Shown one piece after another: positions 46,563-55,075 of a stretch of DNA of 55,498 nucleotides (the stretch's first letter is position 1; every line of letters starts with the position of its first letter). The DNA is from a bacterium. GTDB lineage: Bacteria; Patescibacteriota; Minisyncoccia; Phycocordibacterales; UBA2100. The position numbers and the translations under genes were made by a program. The notes beneath the pieces were generated by a model, which saw nothing but the letters and a program-made list of their open reading frames with translations, was not told the DNA's origin and did no database searches. The stretch is taken from contig JAUSGQ010000028.1 of the NCBI GenBank assembly GCA_030674455.1, positions 1-55,498 on the forward strand. The letters are read 5' to 3'.

Positions 46563-47600
46563 ATGAATGGCTCTAAAACTGAACTTCGTTTCTTGCTGGT
46601 ATTGCTTGTCGGGATAGGAGTGCTGATATATTTGATATTTAAGCCGTTTTTGGTCGCCATTGTGATCGCTGTCGTTTTTTCGACCGTCTTTCGTCCTGTT
46701 TATGAGAGACTAAGCGTAGGCCTCGGTGGGCGAAATTCGCTCGCTGCCTTTTTCTCGACTATTTTGGTTCTGCTCGCGGTAATCGTTCCGCTCGCATTTT
46801 TAGGCGCGCAAATAGTGAAGGAAGCCTCAAGTTTCTATTCCTTAGTCACGAGCGGCGGCGCGACGGGCTTAACAAACAGTTTGCAGAATGCCGTACAAGG
46901 GCTTGTCCAGTATTATCCCCTTCCCATTGAGGCGTTTGATGTTAACAAGTACGTAGAGCTGGCTCTCGGCTGGCTCATACAGCACCTTGGCTCGATTTTT
47001 GCGAATGTCGCGCGGGCGATTGCGGGCATGTTCATATTTCTCATCGCTCTGTATTATTTGTTTAAAGACGGGGGAAAATTGAAAGCCGCCCTAATAGGAT
47101 TGAGCCCCCTCGACAATGTTCATGACGAGAGAATTTTCGAGAAGCTTGATGTGGCCATTAATTCGGTCGTCAGGGGAAGCCTTGGCGTCGCGCTTATTCA
47201 GGGCATGCTGACGGCAATCGGCTTCGCGATTTTCGGGGTTCCGAATTTTGTGCTGTGGGGAAGTCTTGCTTCGATCGCCTCGCTGATTCCGGGTGTAGGA
47301 ACCGCACTCGTAATATTGCCTGCAGTTATATTTTTGTTTGTTACCGGCGAAACATTTTCGGCAGTGGGATTATTGGTATGGGGCGCAACAGCCGTCGGAC
47401 TCGTGGATAACTTCCTCGGCCCTAAGCTTGTGGAGCGCGGAATGCAGCTGCACCCATTTCTTATCCTGCTCTCTATTCTCGGTGGGTTAAGTTTCTTCGG
47501 ACCGGTGGGATTCTTGATAGGTCCGCTCGTTTTGAGTTTGTTCTTTGCCGTTCTTGAGATTTACTCAATCGTCAATAAGGAACACTACATACGCGAGTAG
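46563..47600 (+). CDS. AI-2E family transporter/permease
   Basis: Multiple TM; FGVPNFVLWGSLASIASLIPGVGTALVILPAVIFLF; GPKLVERGMQLHPFLILLSILGGLSFFG. Confidence 0.9.
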   Translation: MNGSKTELRFLLVLLVGIGVLIYLIFKPFLVAIVIAVVFSTVFRPVYERLSVGLGGRNSLAAFFSTILVLLAVIVPLAFLGAQIVKEASSFYSLVTSGGATGLTNSLQNAVQGLVQYYPLPIEAFDVNKYVELALGWLIQHLGSIFANVARAIAGMFIFLIALYYLFKDGGKLKAALIGLSPLDNVHDERIFEKLDVAINSVVRGSLGVALIQGMLTAIGFAIFGVPNFVLWGSLASIASLIPGVGTALVILPAVIFLFVTGETFSAVGLLVWGATAVGLVDNFLGPKLVERGMQLHPFLILLSILGGLSFFGPVGFLIGPLVLSLFFAVLEIYSIVNKEHYIRE

Positions 47601-47623
47601 AAATAGGCGTAAACGTCTTTGGT

Positions 47624-50098
47624 ATGCATAGGAAACTAAAAAAAGCTTTGCTCTATAGCGCTGCTAAGCACGGGTTGGAACGGGAGACCGTGAGGACTGA
47701 TTCGCGCGGTCGCCTTGCAGAGACGCCACATCCGCGCTCGCTTGGCTCGCCGCTTACTCATCCATCAATTATGCTGGATTTTTCCGAAGCTCAACTTGAA
47801 TTTGTCTCTCCACCATTCGTTGGAGAGACAGGGGAATTGGGCTATCTCAAGAAATTGATGTCTTGGAGCTACCGCGCCATTGGCACCGAGCACATGTGGC
47901 CATTCAGCATGCCTCCGAAACTGCCGCCCCACAGCCAGATACCCTTGGCAAATTTCGGAACTTCCGATGAGGGTATGAAAAAAAGATTATACAGAGAGGG
48001 GCTCAAGCGGCGCTATGGTGGCGCAGTTCAAACCATATCGGGAATTCACTACAACTTTTCGTTGTCTGATGATTTTTGGGCAGCCTTTGCGAGTGAACTG
48101 GGTTCTGCATTGCCGCTCTGGGCATTTAAGGATGCTGGATATTTCGGGCTCATGAGAAACATCATTCGGTACTCGCCCTTGGTTACGTATCTTTTTGGAG
48201 CATCTCCGGCAGCCGACAAAAGCTTTTTTCAAAAAGTACCGCCCGGACTTAAAAAATTGGATTCATCAACCTATTTTGGACCGTATGCAACATCTCTTCG
48301 CTTAAGCGATTACGGTTATCACAATGCGCGCAGAGTTCCCGTGAGTGTTTCGTATAATTCATTGGAAGAATATGCAAATGACCTCTACCGCGCAGTATCC
48401 ACGCCGTCGCGCATGTGGAGTTCAATGGGCGTGTTCATACGAGAAAAGCAAATACAGCTGAACCCCAACATTTTACAGATGGAGAGTGAGTTCTACACCT
48501 CTGTGCGTCCAAAGCAGAGGCAGCAGGCGTATCCAAGACAAAGCCTCATTTCCTCGCTGGCGAGCGCGGGCGTGGGGTACATAGAGTTTCGCGACATCGA
48601 CATCGACCCCTATGAGCCGCTTGGTATCGGTAAAGACGAACTGTGTTTCCTCTATGTATTTATGATGTATTGCCTCTTTTCACAGAGTCCAAAGTTCAAG
48701 AACGGCGAACAAAACAAATACGAAGCTAATCAGCCTCTTGTGGCGCTCCACGGAAGGAAGCCGGGACTCCGGATATATTCCGAAGGTGAAAAGGAGGATT
48801 TCACCCGCTGGTCGATAGCGATTTTGAATGGCATGGAGAAAGTTGCGCTTTCCCTTGATGAGGCGCTTGCAACGACGCAACATAGTCGAGTTATTCGTCT
48901 TCAGATGGAGAAAGTTCTCGACTCGGAGAAAATCCCCTCGGCGCGAATTTTGAGAGACATCAAAGAAAGCAGACAGTCATTCGCAGAGTTCGGTTTATCT
49001 CTGGCCAAGAAATACAGGGCTGAATTCTTTTCGGCTCCGGTCAATCGACATTACGACCGGCGTATGCAAGCGCTCGGGGAAGCATCGCTTGAAGAAACTG
49101 CACGCCGCGAATCGCTTGATGCGTGGATTTTAAGCGGTTATGAACATCTTGAGCTATCGACCCAAGTGCTTATCCGTGCGGCGCAAAAGCGGAATATCGC
49201 CGTGAATGTCATTGATGCCTCGAACAATGTTATAGAACTTCGCCGCGGCGAAAGAAAGGAGCTTGTTAAGCAGGCAACGATAACGCGCCGCGATACGTAC
49301 CTAAGTTACGAATTGATGAGTGATAAAGCGCTGACCAAGGTGTTTCTTGAGCGCGCTGGTATTTCTGTACCTCGCGCTAAAAGTTTCAGTTCGGCGCAGC
49401 ATGCGATTGATTATTGCATTTTGCACAGCGGGGCGGCACTCGTCGTTAAACCGGTGAGCACGAATTATGGCATCGGTGTTTCCATACTAAAACCAAAGGC
49501 CGATAGACTTTACCCGAAAGCCGTCAGGCGTGCGTTCAAATATGGCGAGAATATATTGGTGGAGGAATTCGTTCCGGGCAAGGAATATCGGTTCCTGGTT
49601 ATCAACGGAAAAGTGGTTGCGGTGCTAAATCGCGAACCTGCGAATGTAGTGGGGGACGGCGCTCACAGCATAAAGGAATTGGTTGCTCAAAAAAATACCG
49701 ACCCCGAAAGCCGTAAACTTCCGAAGCATTACATCCGACTTGGGACTGTGGAGCGGGAAATCTTGGCGGAAGCGGGTCTGAATCCCGATTCAGTTCCCGC
49801 ACGCAATCAGAAGGTGTATCTGCGCAGGAACTCAAACGCGAGTAATGGCGGCGACCCATTGGATATTCCGGACATGCCGACAGCTTACAAAAAAATAGCG
49901 TTAAAAGCCGCCGCCAGCGTCGGAGCGAACATTTGCGGAGTAGACATGATCATACGAAACATTCGAGAAGAACCCCGCAAAAATGCATATGCCATTATTG
50001 AGCTGAACTGGAATCCGGCGATCTACCTTCATGCCTATCCATTCAAGGGAAAAGCCCGCGACGTGGGAGGTGCCGTTTTAGATTTCCTCGGCTTTTGA
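47624..50098 (+). CDS. gshF: Bifunctional glutamate--cysteine ligase/glutathione synthetase (GshF-like)
   Basis: N-terminal GshA-type domain (GLERETVRT; LDFSEAQLEFVSPP; ISGIHYNFSL) fused to a C-terminal ATP-grasp domain (VVKPVSTNYGIGVSIL; EEFVPGKEYRFLVINGKVVAVLNREPANVVGDG). Confidence 0.85.
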   Translation: MHRKLKKALLYSAAKHGLERETVRTDSRGRLAETPHPRSLGSPLTHPSIMLDFSEAQLEFVSPPFVGETGELGYLKKLMSWSYRAIGTEHMWPFSMPPKLPPHSQIPLANFGTSDEGMKKRLYREGLKRRYGGAVQTISGIHYNFSLSDDFWAAFASELGSALPLWAFKDAGYFGLMRNIIRYSPLVTYLFGASPAADKSFFQKVPPGLKKLDSSTYFGPYATSLRLSDYGYHNARRVPVSVSYNSLEEYANDLYRAVSTPSRMWSSMGVFIREKQIQLNPNILQMESEFYTSVRPKQRQQAYPRQSLISSLASAGVGYIEFRDIDIDPYEPLGIGKDELCFLYVFMMYCLFSQSPKFKNGEQNKYEANQPLVALHGRKPGLRIYSEGEKEDFTRWSIAILNGMEKVALSLDEALATTQHSRVIRLQMEKVLDSEKIPSARILRDIKESRQSFAEFGLSLAKKYRAEFFSAPVNRHYDRRMQALGEASLEETARRESLDAWILSGYEHLELSTQVLIRAAQKRNIAVNVIDASNNVIELRRGERKELVKQATITRRDTYLSYELMSDKALTKVFLERAGISVPRAKSFSSAQHAIDYCILHSGAALVVKPVSTNYGIGVSILKPKADRLYPKAVRRAFKYGENILVEEFVPGKEYRFLVINGKVVAVLNREPANVVGDGAHSIKELVAQKNTDPESRKLPKHYIRLGTVEREILAEAGLNPDSVPARNQKVYLRRNSNASNGGDPLDIPDMPTAYKKIALKAAASVGANICGVDMIIRNIREEPRKNAYAIIELNWNPAIYLHAYPFKGKARDVGGAVLDFLGF

Positions 50099-50127
50099 GA
50101 ATCCGGTTAGTCAGACTAACCGGATTG
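50099..50127 (+). terminator. Palindromic terminator-like repeat after gshF
   Basis: AATCCGGTTAGTCAGACTAACCGGATT; the core GGTTAGTCWGACTAACC also sits inside the 3' end of the aminotransferase CDS at 35206-35222. Confidence 0.65.
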
Positions 50128-50135
50128 GGTGTCTT

Positions 50136-50396
50136 TTAGTATTTTTTAAGGCCTCCTAAAATTATTTCAATAGTGAGTGAAAGCAGGAATAAACCGAGAC
50201 CGATAAAAAATTGCTGAGCGTCGGCCCTAAGGATTGCGTAACCGATGGAGTAGATAAAATATATTGCTGTACAAGCCCAGAGGATGCTATTTATGAGCAA
50301 TAGATTATCCCACATGCATTTAGATATAACACGGAAGCAGGGCATTGTAGAGTGTTTTTCTGTGAAATAGGTTAATATGTGGATGCCCGGATTCAA
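50136..50396 (-). CDS. Small membrane protein (86 aa)
   Basis: Two predicted TM helices; no family recognised. Confidence 0.5.
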   Translation of the reverse strand: MNPGIHILTYFTEKHSTMPCFRVISKCMWDNLLLINSILWACTAIYFIYSIGYAILRADAQQFFIGLGLFLLSLTIEIILGGLKKY

Positions 50397-50424
50397 GAAA
50401 GTCGAATCCTGGCTGAAGACATAA

Positions 50425-50496
50425 GCCGGAGTAGTTCAACGGCTAGAACGAGGGACTCATAAACCCTAAACGGTGGTTCGACTCCACCCTTCGGCA
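50425..50496 (+). tRNA. tRNA-Met(CAT)
   Basis: GCCGGAG-TA-GTTC...AGGGA-CTCATAA-ACCCT..GGTGG-TTCGACT-CCACC-CTTCGGC-A; one A-A mismatch in the anticodon stem. Confidence 0.85.
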
Positions 50497-50542
50497 CAAC
50501 TTCGCTTCACTGGCTCGTGAAGCTACGAAGTGCACGGCACTG

Positions 50543-50588
50543 TTCCCGAGGTGACTCCTCACCCTTGGTGGAGGTGTCTCCTCGGGAA
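50543..50588. repeat. Long hairpin repeat TTCCCGAGGTGACTCCTC...GAGGTGTCTCCTCGGGAA
   Basis: Homologous hairpin at 3909-3954 (TTCCAGAGGTGAGTCCTCG...CGAGGTCTCTCCTCGGGAA). Confidence 0.85.
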
Positions 50589-50667
50589 TCGGGACTCAGC
50601 TCAGGAACATCTTATATTTTCCACATATATGGTTAAAGTGATGCAGTGTCACGATATAATATAGCCT

Positions 50668-51354
50668 ATGGCACCGATGTTTCGTGGAGTGAACCAGGAT
50701 TTTTTCAAACGCTGGTCATCCGAGATGGCCTACGTTCTAGGATTCTTTGCCGCCGATGGAAACATGATTCGCAATAAACGCGGCGCACACTTCATTGCTT
50801 TTTATAGCAATGATAGAGGATTGCTTGAGAAGGTGAGAGCCACTCTGGTATCGGACCACAAAATCGGGAAACGTGTGTACAAATCTAGTAAGAAATCCAC
50901 TACGTATCAACTACAACTCTGAAGCAAGGTTATGTTCTCGGATTTAAGCAAGCTCGGTTTCACTCCAAGAAAGAGTTGGCGCATGAAATTACCAACAATT
51001 CCAGAAGAACTATTTAGACATTTCGTGCGAGGATACTTCGATGGGGACGGATGCGTGTACTTTAAGAAGCATCATGTCAAAGATAGAAAGAAGATGAGAT
51101 GGGTATTTTCTTCGAGATTCACCGCTGGCTCCCGAACGTTTCTTGATTCATTTCACGAGAGGTTGCATTCTCATGGATTGAAAAAGGGATTTGTAACCTG
51201 CAAAAGGCAAGGCAGAGGTTTCGACCTAGTGTTCAGTCATAGCGATAGTGTTGCGTTATTCCATCTGATGTACGATACTATGCCCGACAGCGGTTTGTAT
51301 CTTGTCCGAAAGTTTAAGAAGTTTGTCAAGGCACTACAGACTCTGTATGGGTAA
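50668..51354 (+). pseudogene. LAGLIDADG homing endonuclease interrupted by one in-frame TGA
   Basis: MAYVLGFFAADGNMIRNKRG...TYQLQL*SKVMFSDLSKLGF...RHFVRGYFDGDGCVYF; both LAGLIDADG helices present in the same frame on either side of the TGA. Confidence 0.85.
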
Positions 51355-51359
51355 AACAT

Positions 51360-51433
51360 GCGGCCGCAGCTCGACCTGGTGGAGCGCTTCCCTGTCACGG
51401 AAGAGGATGCGGGTTCAAATCCCGTCGGCCGCG
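51360..51433 (+). tRNA. tRNA-Asp(GTC)
   Basis: GCGGCCG-CA-GCTC...CTTCC-CTGTCAC-GGAAG...GCGGG-TTCAAAT-CCCGT-CGGCCGC-G. Confidence 0.92.
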
Positions 51434-51580
51434 CAAGCGAGACAAAAGGTCACCCGCGTGGTGGCCCTTTGACTTGCTCTAGGAGCACAGCCGGATTTGA
51501 ACCGCTGGCTGCCGGCCCCGAAGAGGGGCCATAAGTTTCGAGTTGCACCAGCGACTCGAGGCAAATCCCGTCGGCCGCGC
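51434..51580 (+). repeat. tRNA-3'-end-associated structured unit, Asp copy
   Basis: aaatcccgtcggccgcgc (51417-51434) repeated at 51563-51580; T-arm complement ccggatttgaacc at 51491-51503; hairpins 51514-51530 and 51539-51558. Confidence 0.75.
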
Positions 51581-51588
51581 TTAGGAAA

Positions 51589-51616
51589 AATAGACTGGCT
51601 TCGGCCAGTCTATTTT
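51589..51616. terminator. Intrinsic terminator
   Basis: AAAATAGACTGGC-ttcg-GCCAGTCTATTTT. Confidence 0.85.
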
Positions 51617-51644
51617 GACGAGATGCTGGCCGGACTTGAATCGC

Positions 51645-52049
51645 CTACGGACACTTATTATTTTTCTCTACTATTTTCTTTATTTCATCCACTTCATCTT
51701 CCACTTTCTGTACCATCCCGCGCACCTCGTCCAACTCCTCTTTTTCCGTTTCTATTTCACCCTCTGTTTTTTCCGCGAGTTTTTTCTCGCGCTTAATTCC
51801 GGCAATTATGATGCTGTCTCCGATAAAGAAGGAAACGAACGCCCCGACTATTAGGAGAATAAGCACGCCAATTATTGTTGAAACTGGACCGGTCATAAAC
51901 GCGAACAAATCAGCCGTATGCCACACACCTCGCCAAAAGAGAATAATGCCGACGCCCGCAATAAATGCATAGATGATGGGGTAATGGCTCAAGTGGTTGC
52001 GCACATTGTCCTCTAGGCGGTCAAAAAATTTATCCAGGACTTTAAACAT
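51645..52049 (-). CDS. Membrane protein with C-terminal coiled coil
   Basis: Two TM segments then KREKKLAEKTEGEIETEKEELDEVRGMVQKVEDEVDEIKKIVEKNNK. Confidence 0.65.
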   Translation of the reverse strand: MFKVLDKFFDRLEDNVRNHLSHYPIIYAFIAGVGIILFWRGVWHTADLFAFMTGPVSTIIGVLILLIVGAFVSFFIGDSIIIAGIKREKKLAEKTEGEIETEKEELDEVRGMVQKVEDEVDEIKKIVEKNNKCP

Positions 52050-52140
52050 AGCGTTAAATTATATCGCGTTTCTGTAATTGTACAGCATGGCATATAGTGC
52101 GGCGAACAGTAGAGCAGGCTATGTGTGGTATCATGGTCTG

Positions 52141-52731
52141 ATGATAGACCAATCTATGCTAGTGGAACTGTATTTAAAGAAGCAACTATCATCCTCGGCA
52201 ATAGCTGATCGCTTGGGTTGCTCTGAGCATAAAGTGAATTACTGGCTTGCAAAACACCAGATAAAAAAACGGAGCATCTCTGACGCGATATATAGGATGT
52301 ACCATCCCAATGGAGATCCGTTTCTGTTTCAACCACCTCGCACGATGGGGGATGGTATGTTGTACGGGCTGGGGTTAGGATTATATTGGGGCGAGGGTTC
52401 AAAAAGAGGCAAGGGTGGCGTTAGACTTTGTAATACGGATGTTCGATTGATAAAGAAATTCATTGAGTTTTTGTACAAGTTTTTTGGGATTGAGAAAGAC
52501 AAGCTAAAATTTGGCTTACAAATCTTTAAAGATCTTTCTCGAGATGCGACCATGCAATACTGGATGCGCCAACTAAAGATCAAGAAGAATCAATTTTATA
52601 AGGTTATCGTGTCTAAAGTCAGGGGGGAGGGAACATATAAATATAAGTCCGAGTATGGGGTGCTGACTATACACCTTAATAATTCCAGACTAAAAGAATT
52701 AATATGTAAACACATTGATAATATTGATTAA
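52141..52731 (+). CDS. HTH protein with a LAGLIDADG-like domain (putative free-standing homing endonuclease)
   Basis: Resolvase-like HTH (LVELYLKKQLSSSAIADRLGCSEHKVNYWLAKHQI), then GLGLGLYWGEGSKRGKGGVRLCNTDVRLIKKFIEFLYKFFGI, reminiscent of LAGLIDADG folds. Confidence 0.55.
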   Translation: MIDQSMLVELYLKKQLSSSAIADRLGCSEHKVNYWLAKHQIKKRSISDAIYRMYHPNGDPFLFQPPRTMGDGMLYGLGLGLYWGEGSKRGKGGVRLCNTDVRLIKKFIEFLYKFFGIEKDKLKFGLQIFKDLSRDATMQYWMRQLKIKKNQFYKVIVSKVRGEGTYKYKSEYGVLTIHLNNSRLKELICKHIDNID

Positions 52732-52765
52732 ATAGACTAATCTGAAGCGGGTTGAAGTTAGTTAT

Positions 52766-53022
52766 GCCGATGTAGCTCAGTTGGTAGAGCACGTTCTTGG
52801 TGGGCCGCAAGCCCTGCCCATGCTCGCGGCAACGCGAGCATGAATCCCGAATAACGGTCAATATCCTTTCTAAGGACAAGACCGTGGCGTCAAACGCCCG
52901 AACGACTGACAAGGGTTCGCCTCAGGCGAAAAGATACAGTCTAGCCCTCCGATAATAGAAAGTGGAAACGGAGGTATAAGCGAAGAACGAGGTCTCCGGT
53001 TCAATCCCGGACATCGGCTCCA
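52766..53022 (+). tRNA. tRNA-Thr(GGT) interrupted by a group I intron
   Basis: 5' exon 52766-52801 (GCCGATG..CGTTC-TTGGT); 3' exon 52983-53022 (AA-GAACG..CCGG-TTCAATC-CCGG..CATCGGC-T-CCA). Joined anticodon loop is TTGGTAA. Confidence 0.85.
52802..52982 (+). other. Group I intron (about 181 nt) in tRNA-Thr
   Basis: GACTGACAAGGGTTCGCCTCAGGCGAAAAGATACAGTC resembles the group I P3/P7/P8 core; 5' exon ends in U, intron ends in G. Confidence 0.8.
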
Positions 53023-53036
53023 GAATCAAACTCAAC

Positions 53037-53170
53037 GGCTTTTCAGAGGCCGAAATGCGCGCGGCGCGAAGCGCCGCGTAGGGGGGAATGGGGTTTCCGC
53101 GCGCTTCGCGCGTCGAAGAGGTTCAGAAAATACAGATCCGAAAACTTTTTGGAGGGGGTTTTGGAGGGGA
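53037..53170 (+). repeat. Left copy of a ~134-bp inverted repeat flanking a serine recombinase
   Basis: GGCTTTTCAGAGGCCGAAATGCGCGCGGCGC...GGAGGGGGTTTTGGAGGGGA matches the reverse complement of 54662-54794 over nearly all its length. Confidence 0.85.
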
Positions 53171-54661
53171 AATGCAAATGCAGGAATCCATAAATACATA
53201 GTGGAGTGCTTTGCCCCGCCCACCCATGCGCGCACAAGTAGTCCATCCCTCGCCGTTTTTGAGGAACATTGTAAAACGGCAGGGATGGCTCCCCGAACGA
53301 AATGCGGTATGATATTTGAGATATGAAGTATTTTCTCTACGCTAGAAAATCTACCGACGTTGAAGACAAACAAATTTTGTCTATCGAAGCGCAGTTGACG
53401 GAATTGCGCGCGCTCGCGAAACGCGATGGGCTAGAAATCGCCGAGGAGTTTGTCGAAAAGAAATCCGCAAAGATTCCGGGCCGAGCGATATTCAACGATA
53501 TGATGTCTCGGATTCAACGCGGTGAAGCGCAAGGAATTATTTGTTGGAAAATAGATCGGCTCGCGCGAAATCCGGTGGACGGCGGACAAGTGCAGTGGTT
53601 GTTGCAACAAGGCGTTATCAAACATATTCAAACGCACGACCGCTCGCACTACCCAAATGACAATGTGCTGATGATGTCAGTCGAGCTTGGCATGGCGAAT
53701 GAATATGTGCGCCAACTTTCCGCAAACACCGCTCGTGGTCTGCGACAGAAAGCGCGGCAAGGGCTATATCCCGGCCTAGCTCCCATTGGATATTTGAACG
53801 ACCCGCGCACCAAAACTATCCGCGTCCACAAGAAAAATGCCGTGCTCGTGCGCGAAATGTTTGAACGGTACGCGAGCGGCAGCGCGACGCTCGATACTCT
53901 CGCGGTGATGTTGGAGAACGCGGGTGTGATGTCCAAAGGAAATCGCCGCGTTCACATCTCGCGCATTTCGTTCGTTTTGCAAAATCCGTTTTACTACGGC
54001 CACTTCCGCTACGCGGGCGAAGTGTACGAGGGCAATCATTCGCCGCTCATTTCAAAATCGCTGTACGACAAAGCGAACGTGGTACTTCGCTCGCGCGGCC
54101 GAACGCTCGCGGTCAAAACCGATCCCGCGCCATACTGCGGACTCTTGCGGTGCGACTTCTGCGGCATGGGCATCACGGCCGAAGTGAAAGAGAAGCACCA
54201 GTTGAACGGCAACGTCCATCACTACACTTACTACCGTTGTACTCGCAAGAACAAGGCCGTGAAATGCAAAGAAGCGCCGATGCGAAGCGAGGTCTTGGAC
54301 TCGCAACTCTCGGCGCTCCTTGGCGAGTACGCCATGCCGCAAGAATGGATATCGCCTTTGTCAGCGATGCTCGATACAGAAGCGGCTAGCGCCTCTAAAA
54401 CCGCGACGGAGGCCGTTCAAGGACTGCGGGACAAAGTTTTTGATATTTCTAACAAATTTGAACGTCTTACGGACTTGTACGTTGCCGAAGATATCGAACG
54501 TGAGGATTATTTGTCCCGCCGTCGCGCTCTCATGAGCGAGCGCCGGACGATTGAGGAGCAAATCGTCCGTCTTGAACGATCCCCCGCCGCGTGGGTTGAA
54601 CCTGTCAGAAACTGGATACAAGACGCTTCGCGTCTTGATGAAATTAGAAAATCAGAAGACA

Positions 54662-54794
54662 TCCCCTCCAAAAAATCCCCCCTCCAAAAAATTTTCGGAT
54701 TGAACCTCTCCCTCCACGCGCGCGAAGCGCGCGGAACGCCCATTTCTCCATACGCGGCGCTTTGCGCCGCGCGAATTTCGGCCTCTGAAAAGCC
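54662..54794 (-). repeat. Right copy of the ~134-bp inverted repeat
   Basis: Reverse complement GGCTTTTCAGAGGCCGAAATTCGCGCGGCGCAAAGCGCCGCGTA... aligns to 53037-53170; encodes the recombinase C-terminus. Confidence 0.85.
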
Positions 54795-54808
54795 ACTCTG
54801 TTTAACGT

Positions 54809-54889
54809 TGGTGGAGCCAAGGAGGATTGAACTCCCCAATCCGAGTGCTAACCACGGAGTGCCTCACCAGAGGTGGCCCCTTGGTCTCC
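54809..54889 (-). tRNA. Degenerate tRNA-like sequence, anticodon uncertain
   Basis: Minus strand GGAGACCAA...GGGAG-TTCAATC-CTCCT-TGGCTCC-A-CCA; good T-arm and CCA, bulged acceptor, irregular anticodon arm. Confidence 0.5.
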
Positions 54890-54914
54890 ACAAAGAATAT
54901 TATGACATACAAAC

Positions 54915-54944
54915 AAAAATCCGAGGCAGTGCCTCGGATTTTTT
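54915..54944. terminator. Bidirectional intrinsic terminator
   Basis: AAAAATCCGAGGCA-g-TGCCTCGGATTTTTT. Confidence 0.8.
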
Positions 54945-55075
54945 GGGAGCACATTTCGCACTCCGTGGTTAGCAGTCGTAGTATATGCTACTTTCTTTCA
55001 AGAGTCAAGGATTTGTGGGGATAGTGTTTAAACCTAAAAGAGGAGAAACCTTAAGAAATATGCTAGTATTGCCCT

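Larger units (their letters stand above)
53323..54972 (+). mobile_element. Site-specific serine recombinase (large type with zinc ribbon)
   Basis: YARKSTDVEDKQILSIEAQLTELRALA; GIICWKIDRLARNP; LLRCDFCGMGITAE zinc ribbon; C-terminal coiled coil. The frame reads on through the right repeat and a tRNA-like sequence. Confidence 0.93.

Noticed and set aside
51497-51796. ORF 51497-51796
   Set aside because: Starts in the tRNA-Asp unit and runs antisense to the coiled-coil membrane protein gene; not coding.
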